A DNA stretch of 11,957 bases from CAYMWF01 sp964394085 [NCBI: uncultured Gemmatimonadota bacterium] (GTDB lineage: Bacteria; GCA-2686955; CAYMWF01): positions 1-11,957 of the forward strand of contig CAYMWF010000019.1 of assembly GCA_964394085.1 (NCBI GenBank), written 5' to 3'. The translations under genes and the position numbers were made by a program. The notes beneath the pieces are model-generated. The model did not search any database. It was not told where the DNA came from and saw only the letters and a list, made by a program, of their open reading frames with translations. Numbering within the stretch: position 1 is the stretch's first letter; each line of letters opens with the position of its first letter. This document shows positions 5,579 through 11,957 of this stretch, in pieces.

Positions 5579-6775
5579 ATGCAGGATTTTCTCAAGGGAA
5601 TAACGGTCATCGATGTGTCCCATCTTCTCCCCGGGACTTTGATAAGCTCGATACTCGGAGACATGGGCGCCGAGGTGATCAAGGTGGAGTCCCCCGGGAA
5701 AAAAGACAAGATGCGCAGCCTGCCGCCTTTTGTCGACGGGAAGAGCGTGTACTTCCTGTCGGTCGGCAGAAACAGAAAAAGCCTGGTTCTCGATTACCTC
5801 GATCCCGAGGGCCGCGAGGTCTTCAACAGGGTTCTGAAAAGGGCGGATGTCTTCTTTCAGAGTTTCAGGCCCGAGAGCGCCAGGAAACTCGGGTTCGACT
5901 ACGACTCCATCACTTCCGTAAACGGGTCGATCGTGTACTCCTCGGTGGGCGGATACGGAGAAACGGGAAAATTCGCCGAAAGGGCCGGGCACGATATCAA
6001 CTTCATAGCCAGGTCGGGCCTTTTCGACTTTTTTTCAGGCCCCGACCGTAAACCGGGGCTTCCAGGCCTGCAGCCGGTGGACCAGGCGGGGGTATTCTAC
6101 GCGGTGGCAGCCATTCTCGGGGCGCTCCTCAAGCAGTCCCGCGGCGGGGACGGCGGGAAAAAGGGCGAGAAAGTTGAAATCCCCCTGCTCGATGCGGCCG
6201 TATCTCTCGGTGCGTTCGGGCTTTCAGAGCTACTTGCGGACGAGCGGCTCCAGCATGTCAGAGACGCTCCCGCATTCATCCTCGACGGCCGCATGCCCTG
6301 CTACACAATCTACGAAACAGCGGATGCGGGGCATCTGGCCGTCGGCTGCATCGAGCACAAATTCTGGCAGCGGTTCACCGAAATCATAGAGCGGCCCGAC
6401 CTGGAAGGCAGCCAGTTCGATTCTTCCGGTGAGGTTTTCAAGTCTGTCCAGGAGAAGATCTCGAAAAAGAGCGCCGACGAATGGGCTTTAATCTTCGAAA
6501 ACGAAGACATCTGCGTCGAAAAAATCGCCTCTCCCCAGGAAGCGCTCAAAGACGGAGATCTCATGTCGCGGAGGCTCGTCTCGACTTACGAGACCCCCGG
6601 TCTGGAGGGGTTCAGGTATATCCGAAATCCGATCCATTCGGAAACAACGGCGAATGCGCCCGACATGCCGCCTCCTTCCTTCGGAGAACACACCCGGACA
6701 ATCCTTTCGGAATCGGGGCTCTCTGACGCCGAAATTCAGGATCTTTTCGACAAAGGCATCGCCCTGCAGGATTGA
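5579..6775 (+). CDS. Family III CoA-transferase fold protein, alpha-methylacyl-CoA racemase-like
   Basis: CaiB/BaiF fold. The N-terminus GITVIDVSHLLPGT...GAEVIKVESPG (7-40) is the family CoA-binding signature, and the 398 residues are normal. Racemase-type residues can be placed: His138 in GHDINFIARSG, Asp168 in LQPVDQAG, and Glu259 in LAVGCIEHKFW. They correspond to His126, Asp156 and Glu241 of mycobacterial alpha-methylacyl-CoA racemase, and the His-Asp spacing of 30 residues is identical. That enzyme interconverts 2R- and 2S-methylacyl-CoA, so only the S form enters beta-oxidation. The neighbouring dehydrogenase, thiolase and fadJ genes fit this role. Start ATG 5579 has no Shine-Dalgarno but lies just behind a good promoter, so it seems to be its own transcription unit. 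The stop overlaps the palindrome TGACCGGTCA (6773-6782). A true CoA-transferase acting on another substrate is the main alternative. Confidence 0.85.
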   Translation: MQDFLKGITVIDVSHLLPGTLISSILGDMGAEVIKVESPGKKDKMRSLPPFVDGKSVYFLSVGRNRKSLVLDYLDPEGREVFNRVLKRADVFFQSFRPESARKLGFDYDSITSVNGSIVYSSVGGYGETGKFAERAGHDINFIARSGLFDFFSGPDRKPGLPGLQPVDQAGVFYAVAAILGALLKQSRGGDGGKKGEKVEIPLLDAAVSLGAFGLSELLADERLQHVRDAPAFILDGRMPCYTIYETADAGHLAVGCIEHKFWQRFTEIIERPDLEGSQFDSSGEVFKSVQEKISKKSADEWALIFENEDICVEKIASPQEALKDGDLMSRRLVSTYETPGLEGFRYIRNPIHSETTANAPDMPPPSFGEHTRTILSESGLSDAEIQDLFDKGIALQD

Positions 6776-7033
6776 CCGGTCATTCGAGGACAATCTCGCG
6801 ACGGACACCCTTGCAGTCCTTCCTGCGGCAGCCACGACTGCCGCCCGGGCGACAGTTCCTTCAGCCGGATCTACAAAAGACCCTCACCTCCAGATGTTCA
6901 CATCCGCCGGGCGCACATCGGGAGTCTGTATCCTGCAATCAACTCCATAACATCCTCCATCAAAGGAACCGATCGGGATACGGCAGCCGCGACCGAGAAT
7001 AATAGAGCGGAACAACTAGATGTGCCCCGCTCT

Positions 7034-7066
7034 CCAGGTTTACATAATATTTCTTCACACGAAGAA
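7034..7066. repeat. 33-bp exact repeat, copy 1
   Basis: The unit starts CCAGGTTTACATAATA and ends with the perfect hairpin TTCTTC-ACAC-GAAGAA. It is directly preceded by another hairpin, AGAGCGG (7004-7010) against CCGCTCT (7027-7033). An identical copy starts 76 bases further on. Function is unknown. Confidence 0.88.
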
Positions 7067-7109
7067 AATCGACCGGCTTGCTGTGTGATAAATAGAACTG
7101 TTCCTATTC

Positions 7110-7142
7110 CCAGGTTTACATAATATTTCTTCACACGAAGAA
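7110..7142. repeat. 33-bp exact repeat, copy 2
   Basis: All 33 bases are identical to 7034-7066. It too is preceded by an imperfect hairpin, AATAG (7091-7095) against CTATT (7104-7108). In both modules the upstream hairpin begins with AATAGA. The arrangement looks like a duplicated two-hairpin module rather than a random repeat. Confidence 0.88.
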
Positions 7143-7248
7143 CAACGGCTGGACACTCTTGAAATCGTGACCATTCTTTACCGAATATCGACCACCCGCT
7201 TTCCGATCCCGGTCATTCGGTGTCTCAATCGAGTCTGCCCGGATACCG

Positions 7249-7281
7249 TGTAAAATTGTAAATCGTATTTACAATTTTACA
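7249..7281. repeat. Perfect AT-rich palindrome, 15-bp arms with a 3-base loop
   Basis: The left arm TGTAAAATTGTAAAT (7249-7263) is the exact reverse complement of 7267-7281, with CGT between. Each arm contains TGTAAA twice, so the site holds two nested TGTAAA...TTTACA dyads, as expected for an operator bound by a dimer or pair of dimers. It has no T-run typical of a terminator. It lies just beyond the terminator of the minus-strand secreted-protein gene. Confidence 0.85.
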
Positions 7282-7292
7282 AAAGACTGAAA

Positions 7293-7331
7293 TGAAAAAC
7301 CGGGCGATAAATCATACCGCCCGGCTCTTTT
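7293..7331. terminator. Bidirectional rho-independent terminator
   Basis: CCGGGCG (7300-7306) and CGCCCGG (7318-7324) form a GC-rich stem around an 11-base loop. On the minus strand the stem is followed by five T (AAAAA at 7295-7299 read in reverse), making it the terminator of the secreted-protein gene, whose stop codon lies about 30 bases upstream on that strand. On the plus strand it is followed by CTCTTTT, so it can also stop transcripts arriving from the left. Confidence 0.8.
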
Positions 7332-7355
7332 CGAAAAATCAGGTCGTGCGAACCG

Positions 7356-7970
7356 TTATTTGAAATCAGCCTTGATTTCTCCCCAGCTCGCAGAGTTTAC
7401 GCCTACCTCGCCCGGCAGGATGATTTCCGCGCCGTCCGGTGCCGTGACCGTCAAGTCATCGATCCAGACGATATCGCCGTCCGAGGAATACGTTCTCGCT
7501 TCGATGACGAGGCCCGTGTGGCCGTCGGCCACCGTCCATGTATAAGATGTTTCATCCCATCCGAGGCCTTCCCCGTACTCCGCGTTACCGCTGGCGCTGC
7601 CGTCGTATCCCATGATATCAACCGGATCATCGTTCCAGTGCGCCCAGATGCGGCATGAAGGCGAACCACCCGGAGTTACGTCATACCGCCAGAAAGACCC
7701 GGTGACTTCGTCGCCGTCCTGCAGCCCCTTGATCCATGCCACGTATGCTGACGGCGTGCCCGAAGGAGCGTTATCCTCGAGCTCCAGCGAGTAGACGCCC
7801 CCGTGAACCGGATCCTGAACAACGGTAAGGATCATGGGAGGATCACCATCGCCATATACAGCGAGGGCTGTTGAAACGCCATCCTCCCAGTCGAAAGTTT
7901 CGGTCTGGTCGGCATTCACCACCGCGGCAAGACACACAACAGAAAACAGAACAAGTATAAAGTTTTTCAT
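7356..7970 (-). CDS. Small secreted beta-sandwich protein of unknown function
   Basis: A 204-residue product with a Sec signal peptide: Lys2, hydrophobic core FILVLFSVVCLAAVV (4-18), probable cleavage after VNA (18-20). There is no lipobox. The mature part is acidic, rich in Trp, Gly, Asp and Thr, and poor in Cys. It has alternating hydrophobic strands and a closing motif DIVWIDDLTVTAPDG typical of jelly-roll carbohydrate-binding or laminin-G-like sandwiches. The last residues, NSASWGEIKADFK, form a separate polar tail after the sandwich. It may be a sorting or conserved terminal element, but that is inference. ATG at 7970 is preceded by GGAG (minus strand, 7982-7979), eight bases away. Its own promoter and terminator flank it, so it is monocistronic and divergent from tex. 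Binding to polysaccharide is a guess from fold-like features only. No catalytic motif is visible. Confidence 0.82.
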   Translation of the reverse strand: MKNFILVLFSVVCLAAVVNADQTETFDWEDGVSTALAVYGDGDPPMILTVVQDPVHGGVYSLELEDNAPSGTPSAYVAWIKGLQDGDEVTGSFWRYDVTPGGSPSCRIWAHWNDDPVDIMGYDGSASGNAEYGEGLGWDETSYTWTVADGHTGLVIEARTYSSDGDIVWIDDLTVTAPDGAEIILPGEVGVNSASWGEIKADFK

Positions 7971-8013
7971 TCGCCCGACTCCTTTGTAAAAATTTTCACT
8001 CTATAGCCCGTGC

Positions 8014-8042
8014 ATCCTAGCACCGGCAATTCTCTTAGTCAA
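8014..8042 (-). promoter_or_regulatory. Sigma-70-type promoter of the secreted-protein gene
   Basis: Read on the minus strand, TTGACT (8042-8037) is followed after 17 bases by TAGGAT (8019-8014), giving a start near 8007 and a leader of about 37 bases. A second possible pair, TTGCCG (8029-8024) and TATAGA (8005-8000) with an 18-base spacer, overlaps it and matches less well. Confidence 0.5.
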
Positions 8043-8057
8043 AAGCAATTTCTTTTG

Positions 8058-8075
8058 AGCGACAGCTAAGTCGCT
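8058..8075. other. Small hairpin upstream of tex
   Basis: AGCGAC (8058-8063) and GTCGCT (8070-8075) are perfect arms around AGCTAA. It lies in the divergent intergenic region, about 70 bases before the tex start. There is no immediate T-run, so termination is unlikely. It may be a tex leader structure or a chance pairing. Confidence 0.3.
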
Positions 8076-8146
8076 TGGCGAAAACCTTTTTAGATAGTAG
8101 AGTTGTCAGGTTCGCGGCATATCCCGAGAGGAGGGCGGAACCAGGA

Positions 8147-10309
8147 ATGTATATCCCAGGCAAAATCGCTGAAGAGCTGAACGTAAAAACATCCCGGATC
8201 GAGGCGGCAATCGACCTGTTCGACGGCGGAGCGACCATCCCGTTCATAGCCCGCTACCGGAAGGAGCAGACCGGGGGGCTCGACGACGCCGAGCTGCGCC
8301 GATTCGAGGAGCGGCTGATCTACCTGCGGGAGCTGGACGAGCGCCGCTCCGTCATTCTGGCGAGTATAGAAGCCCAGGGGAAGCTGGACGACGAGCTCAA
8401 AAAGAAGATAGAGGCGGCGGACGGCAAGAGCCGTCTCGAGGACCTTTACCTGCCGTACAAGCCGAAACGTCGAACGAAAGCATCCATCGCCCGGGAAGCG
8501 GGCCTCGAACCGCTGGCCCGATCCCTCCTGGAAAATCCGGATCTCGATCCGGATGCCCGGGCCCGCGAATTCATCGACGCGGAAAAGGGCATCGCCTCGG
8601 GCGGGGATGCTCTCGAAGGGGCGGCGCAGATCCTGATGGAAACATTCTCCGAGGACGCCGACCTCTTTTCGGAACTGCGGGAATGGACCTGGCGGAGGGG
8701 TTTCGTGGAGGCGGTTCTCAACAAGCGGGAAAACGATGCCGAAGGCAAATTCGCCGATTATTACGAATATACCGAACCTGTAAAAAAAATCCCGGCTCAC
8801 CGGGCGCTCGCCCTGTTCCGCGGCCGCAACGAGGAAGTCCTTACGGTCAAGCTCAGACTCGACGACAGGGCCGGCGAGGAAGGCTTGCGACGGGCATCCG
8901 GACGTTTCTCAGTCAGGGATCGCGGCCGCAGAGCCGACGGGTGGCTCCTCGATACGGTGGAACAGTGCTGGAAAAAGAAACTTCTGCCGCGGCTGGAACT
9001 CGCTGCCTTTAAACAGTTGCGGGAAGAAGCCGAAGACGAATCCATCAGGGTTTTCTCGAGCAACCTGCGAGACCTGCTGCTTGCGGCGCCGGCTGGGCCC
9101 AGGGTAATCCTGGGCCTTGATCCGGGGTATCGAACCGGCGTCAAGGCCGCCGTCATCGACGAAACCGGGAAGCTCCTCGATACGGCGACCATTTACCCGC
9201 ATGTGCCGCGCAGAGCCTGGAAGGAGTCGCTCGCCGCCCTCGATCGGCTCGTCATCGAATTCGATGTCGACCTGGTCAGTATCGGCAACGGAACCGCATC
9301 GCGGGAGACCGACCGGCTCGTGGGGGAACTGATCCAGACGACGCCCGAAAAGAACCTGCGGAAAATCATCGTCAGCGAGGCCGGGGCCTCCGTCTACTCG
9401 GCATCGAGCCTCGCGGCCGCGGAGTTTCCCGACCTGGACGTGTCGCTGCGGGGAGCCGTCTCCATCGCCCGGCGGGTCCAGGATCCCCTGGCGGAGCTCG
9501 TCAAGATCGAACCCAAATCGATCGGGGTCGGCCAGTACCAGCACGATGTGAACCAGGCGAAGCTGGGGCGCGCGCTCGACACCGTCGTTGAGGATTGCGT
9601 CAACGCCGTCGGTGTAAACGTCAACACCGCATCAGGGGCTCTCCTGAACCGCGTTTCAGGGCTCAACGCCACACTGGCAGGCAATATCGTGGAGTATCGC
9701 GAAACCAACGGCCCTTTCACCGATCGGAAACAGCTCAAAAAAGTCCCCCGCCTCGGCGGCAGGACCTTCGAGCAGGCCGCCGGGTTCCTTAGGATTGAAA
9801 ACGGCGACAATCCGCTGGACGGTTCGGCCGTTCATCCTGAATCCTACGGTCTCGTCAAGAGAATCCTCGAAACGACCGGACGCTCGCTGGATGAGATCAC
9901 GGGCGACGGCGAATTTCTCGAATCGCTCGATCCGAGAGATTTTATAACGGACAGGTTCGGGCTTCCGACGGTAAGGGACGTGCTCGCGGAGCTGGACAAG
10001 CCGGGCCGCGACCCCCGCCCCGAGTTCAAAACCGCCGAGCTCGCCGAAGGCGTCGAGGAGATCGGCGATCTCAAACCGGGGATGAAGCTGGAGGGGACGG
10101 TCACGAGCGTCACCAATTTCGGGGCCTTCGTCGACATCGGAGTCCACCAGGACGGGCTGGTTCACATCTCGAAGCTCGCGGACCGTTTCGTGAAAGATCC
10201 CCGGCAGATCGTCAAAACCGGCGATATCGTCAGCGTCACCGTTATCGGCGTGGAGCCGGAAAGAAGACGCATCTCACTCAGCATGGTCCGTGAAAACGGG
10301 CCCGGATAG
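8147..10309 (+). CDS. tex: Tex, RNA-binding transcription accessory protein
   Basis: A cytoplasmic protein that binds RNA and associates with transcription and ribosomes. The 720 residues match the shorter Tex forms (about 720). Domains in order: helical Tex N-terminus with [20 protein letters not shown] near 27-46; a YqgF/RuvC-like domain from Val320 ([11 protein letters not shown]); GNGTASRET and [11 protein letters not shown]; the conserved [13 protein letters not shown]; helix-hairpin-helix repeats around 485-560 ([36 protein letters not shown]); and a C-terminal S1 domain from about 642 ([36 protein letters not shown]). I chose ATG 8147 because the family begins right there (KIAEEL) and AGGAGG lies at 8129-8134, a slightly long 12-base spacing. 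A TTG at 8075 would add 24 residues unlike the family. The M20 gene follows after 46 bases in the same direction. Confidence 0.95.
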   Translation: MYIPGKIAEELNVKTSRIEAAIDLFDGGATIPFIARYRKEQTGGLDDAELRRFEERLIYLRELDERRSVILASIEAQGKLDDELKKKIEAADGKSRLEDLYLPYKPKRRTKASIAREAGLEPLARSLLENPDLDPDARAREFIDAEKGIASGGDALEGAAQILMETFSEDADLFSELREWTWRRGFVEAVLNKRENDAEGKFADYYEYTEPVKKIPAHRALALFRGRNEEVLTVKLRLDDRAGEEGLRRASGRFSVRDRGRRADGWLLDTVEQCWKKKLLPRLELAAFKQLREEAEDESIRVFSSNLRDLLLAAPAGPRVILGLDPGYRTGVKAAVIDETGKLLDTATIYPHVPRRAWKESLAALDRLVIEFDVDLVSIGNGTASRETDRLVGELIQTTPEKNLRKIIVSEAGASVYSASSLAAAEFPDLDVSLRGAVSIARRVQDPLAELVKIEPKSIGVGQYQHDVNQAKLGRALDTVVEDCVNAVGVNVNTASGALLNRVSGLNATLAGNIVEYRETNGPFTDRKQLKKVPRLGGRTFEQAAGFLRIENGDNPLDGSAVHPESYGLVKRILETTGRSLDEITGDGEFLESLDPRDFITDRFGLPTVRDVLAELDKPGRDPRPEFKTAELAEGVEEIGDLKPGMKLEGTVTSVTNFGAFVDIGVHQDGLVHISKLADRFVKDPRQIVKTGDIVSVTVIGVEPERRRISLSMVRENGPG

Positions 10310-10343
10310 ACGGGCGGATACTGCTCGACAGGGCGTGAAATAC

Positions 10344-10358
10344 GGAGGTGAAATTTTG
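10344..10358 (+). promoter_or_regulatory. Shine-Dalgarno site that fixes a TTG start
   Basis: GGAGGTGA (10344-10351) is an almost perfect ribosome binding site. The only start codon at proper distance in the amidohydrolase frame is TTG at 10356, seven bases after GGAGG. A GTG at 10290 in the same frame lies inside tex and lacks such a site. Confidence 0.7.
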
Positions 10359-11576
10359 GACGATTCGCTGCGCGAACGTATCTCGACTCTTGCGCAGGGT
10401 TATTCGAAAGACCTGATAAAGCTTCGCAGGGATCTCCACCGGCACCCCGAAACCGGGTTCGACGTAACCCGCACCGCCGGGATCGTGGAAAGGGAGCTCC
10501 GTTCGCTGGCGGGGATGGACGTGCGAACCGGGGTCGGCGGGTCCGGGGTGGTCGGGGATCTTCCCGCAGGCCGCGATGGTGCTCCTCTGGTCGCCCTCCG
10601 CGCCGACATGGACGCTCTCGAAGCAGTGGAAGAGAGCGATACGCCTTATCGCTCGAAAATCGGAGGGAAAGCACATCTCTGCGGTCACGACGCCCATACC
10701 GCCATGCTGATTTACGGGGCGCGCATCATCCACGAACTCGCCGACCACCTGGAATGCGGCATCCGGTTCATTTTTCAACCCAATGAAGAAACCCTTCCCG
10801 GCGGCGCAGCGGCCATGATAAAGGACGGCGTGCTGGAAGGGGTGGCGGAGATTTACGGCATCCATGTCTGGCCGATGCTCGAATGCGGCGAAGTCGGTGT
10901 CCGGGCGGGAGAAATTCTCGCCCGCCCCGATACTTTCGAAATCGAAATCACGGGTGTGGGCGGGCACGCGGCCATGCCTCACAAAACCGCGGATCCGATA
11001 CTCGCCGGAGCTCACCTGGTGACGGCGCTGCAATCGATCGTGTCCCGGTCCGTCGATCCCCTCGAACCCGCCGTGCTGAGCGTCACCGAATTTCACGGCG
11101 GCTCCTGCGACAACGTGATTCCCGCGAGGGTCACGCTGACGGGCACCGTAAGGAGCTTCGACAAAGAAATAAGCGCTTTAATGAGGGAAAGGCTCGATGC
11201 CATTCTCGAAGGAGTCTCGGTTTCTTTCGGGGTCGAGTGCAGGCTCGAGTACGGTGAAGGATATCCTGTTACGGTGAATCACCCCGTCTGCGCTGAAAAA
11301 GCGCTGGATGCAGCCCGGCTGGTGGCATCCCCAGAAAAGATAATCCAGCCTCTACCGAAGGTGATGGGCGGCGAAGACTTCGGCCGCTACACCGAGCTGA
11401 TCCCCGGATGTTTCATCTCTCTGGGGTCGGGCAACCAGGCCCGCGGCATAACACACGAGCTCCATCACCCCTGCTTCGACATCGACGAAGATTGCCTGGT
11501 GGCGGGAGCGGCTCTTCACGCCGCCATTGCTCTCAGCGCCGACCCTGAGCAAGGCGCTCCAAACGCCGCCCCCTGA
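10356..11576 (+). CDS. M20D-family metallo-amidohydrolase (N-acyl amino acid / hippurate hydrolase-like)
   Basis: Hydrolyses the amide bond of N-acylated amino acids or similar conjugates with a two-metal centre. The 406 residues are normal for the family. Visible: LRRDLHRHPETGF (23-35); ALRADMDAL (80-88); metal ligands Cys109 and His111 in HLCGHDAHTAML; general base Glu144 and ligand Glu145 in FQPNEET (most relatives have FQPAEE); His170 in GIHVWP; lid-domain His204 in GVGGHAAMPH; GGEDF at 338-342; and ligand His370 in ELHHPCFD. The Cys ligand and GxHxWP motif place it in the M20D (hippurate hydrolase, IAA-amino acid hydrolase, AbgA) branch rather than with ArgE/DapE. The start is TTG 10356, with a very strong ribosome binding site. 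It follows tex by 46 bases without a visible terminator, so co-transcription is likely. The exact substrate cannot be inferred. No signal peptide, so it is cytoplasmic. Confidence 0.93.
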   Translation: MDDSLRERISTLAQGYSKDLIKLRRDLHRHPETGFDVTRTAGIVERELRSLAGMDVRTGVGGSGVVGDLPAGRDGAPLVALRADMDALEAVEESDTPYRSKIGGKAHLCGHDAHTAMLIYGARIIHELADHLECGIRFIFQPNEETLPGGAAAMIKDGVLEGVAEIYGIHVWPMLECGEVGVRAGEILARPDTFEIEITGVGGHAAMPHKTADPILAGAHLVTALQSIVSRSVDPLEPAVLSVTEFHGGSCDNVIPARVTLTGTVRSFDKEISALMRERLDAILEGVSVSFGVECRLEYGEGYPVTVNHPVCAEKALDAARLVASPEKIIQPLPKVMGGEDFGRYTELIPGCFISLGSGNQARGITHELHHPCFDIDEDCLVAGAALHAAIALSADPEQGAPNAAP

Positions 11577-11957
11577 CGCCGATCGCCCGATCGCCCCCGC
11601 CGCACCTCGACCGGACGATGGAATCCGCCGACTGGGCGCTAATCTCTTACACATCTTATAGAATAACCGATATTCACGACCCGGGGTCGGAATTCTATCC
11701 TTACAAGTTCGTATCCCAGGGATTTGGAATACGCCGCCGTCGGAGGTTCCCCTAAACTGAAGTTCCCCCTCTAAATCCAGTGTAAATCCATTGATTATGC
11801 AGGTTTCACGGGCTTTGGGGGTTCATATGACGATGCCGGCTATTGGTCAATTCCTGCCGGTGCCGTCACAATACTGCAATCTTCAGAACGTTCTCGATGA
11901 TTTGTATAATCCGGTCAACCTCGAACACTATCAATATCCAATGACAATTCCCTTTGG
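11577..11957. other. AT-richer tail without a convincing gene
   Basis: After the amidohydrolase stop come a short direct repeat (GATCGCCC twice near 11580-11595) and a hairpin, ATTC-A-CGACCC against GGGTCG-GAAT (11672-11693). The hairpin lacks a T-run but may end the transcript. From about 11640 the composition turns AT-richer than the rest of the window. Two similar blocks follow, GTTCCCCTAAA and GTTCCCCCTCTAAA (11745-11775). A frame from ATG 11797 (or 11827) stays open to the window edge and reads MQVSRALGVHMTMPAIGQFL..., but it has no Shine-Dalgarno and resembles nothing I know. A minus-strand frame also enters from the edge and stops at 11866-11868. Neither is called as a gene. Confidence 0.4.

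Larger units (their letters stand above)
6776..7355. other. Non-coding, repeat- and hairpin-rich region
   Basis: I see no gene in these 580 bases; frames crossing it have no ribosome binding site or recognisable product. The first half is GC-rich with a hairpin, GCGGCAG (6825-6831) against CTGCCGC (6838-6844), that lacks a T-run and may mark the end of the racemase transcript. The second half is AT-richer and holds the two 33-bp repeats, a perfect 33-nt palindrome and a terminator. CCGGTCATTCG occurs at 6776-6786 and again at 7209-7219, bracketing most of the region. Confidence 0.55.

Noticed and set aside
7034-7142. Two 33-bp repeats with a 43-bp interval as a minimal CRISPR array
   Set aside because: Only two repeats, each with its own perfect hairpin at one end. 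The interval and upstream flank share sequence and hairpins, and no cas gene is present.
8075-8146. TTG start adding 24 residues to Tex
   Set aside because: No ribosome binding site at this TTG. The family N-terminus aligns with ATG 8147, which has AGGAGG upstream.
10290-10355. GTG start of the amidohydrolase overlapping the end of tex
   Set aside because: The added residues do not resemble the family, and the GGAGGTGA site clearly serves TTG 10356.
11797-11957. Partial plus-strand gene running off the window, or minus-strand gene ending at 11866
   Set aside because: Neither has a ribosome binding site or recognisable product, and the visible lengths (53 and about 30 codons) are too short to distinguish from chance.

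Overview
The window is a GC-rich bacterial chromosome segment. It carries one nearly complete set of beta-oxidation genes, followed by unrelated housekeeping and secreted-protein genes. I see no phage, plasmid or CRISPR hallmarks. The phylum cannot be fixed from sequence alone. Good Shine-Dalgarno sites, a Sec signal peptide and a FadJ-type fused enzyme fit a Gram-negative heterotroph. The C-terminal tail of the secreted protein (WGEIK near the end) weakly recalls tails I remember from candidate phyla of the FCB group, but that is recollection and not proof.

Layout. 79-192 (+): a 37-residue, extremely lysine-rich small protein with a strong ribosome binding site. 193-545: non-coding, with a terminator-like hairpin. 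546-5094 (+): a tight cluster of acyl-CoA dehydrogenase, thiolase and FadJ-like fused enoyl-CoA hydratase/3-hydroxyacyl-CoA dehydrogenase. 5095-5578: non-coding but highly structured. It holds a 34-bp tandem repeat that starts inside the fadJ stop region, a 126-nt imperfect stem-loop, a 20-nt palindrome, and a promoter so close to the next start codon that the mRNA should be leaderless. 5579-6775 (+): a family III CoA-transferase/racemase that carries the His, Asp and Glu of alpha-methylacyl-CoA racemase. 6776-7355: non-coding, with two exact 33-bp repeats, a perfect AT-rich 33-nt palindrome and a bidirectional terminator. 7356-7970 (-): a small secreted beta-sandwich protein with its own promoter. 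8147-10309 (+): Tex, an RNA-binding transcription accessory protein. 10356-11576 (+): an M20D metallo-amidohydrolase starting at TTG. 11577-11957: an AT-richer tail without a convincing gene.

How the genes work together. The dehydrogenase makes 2-enoyl-CoA. The FadJ-like protein hydrates and oxidises it to 3-ketoacyl-CoA, and the thiolase cleaves that. The racemase-like protein would let 2-methyl-branched acyl-CoAs of the wrong configuration enter the cycle, so the set may serve branched or isoprenoid-type acids. No acyl-CoA ligase, ETF or regulator gene is in the window. Tex and the amidohydrolase follow each other closely and may be co-transcribed, but have no clear metabolic link to the cluster.

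No obvious new multi-gene system is present. The unusual points are the ketosynthase-like nucleophile motif of the thiolase, the repeat array that places stop codons in all three frames behind fadJ, the structured element after it, the probable leaderless racemase gene, and the repeat modules at 7001-7142.
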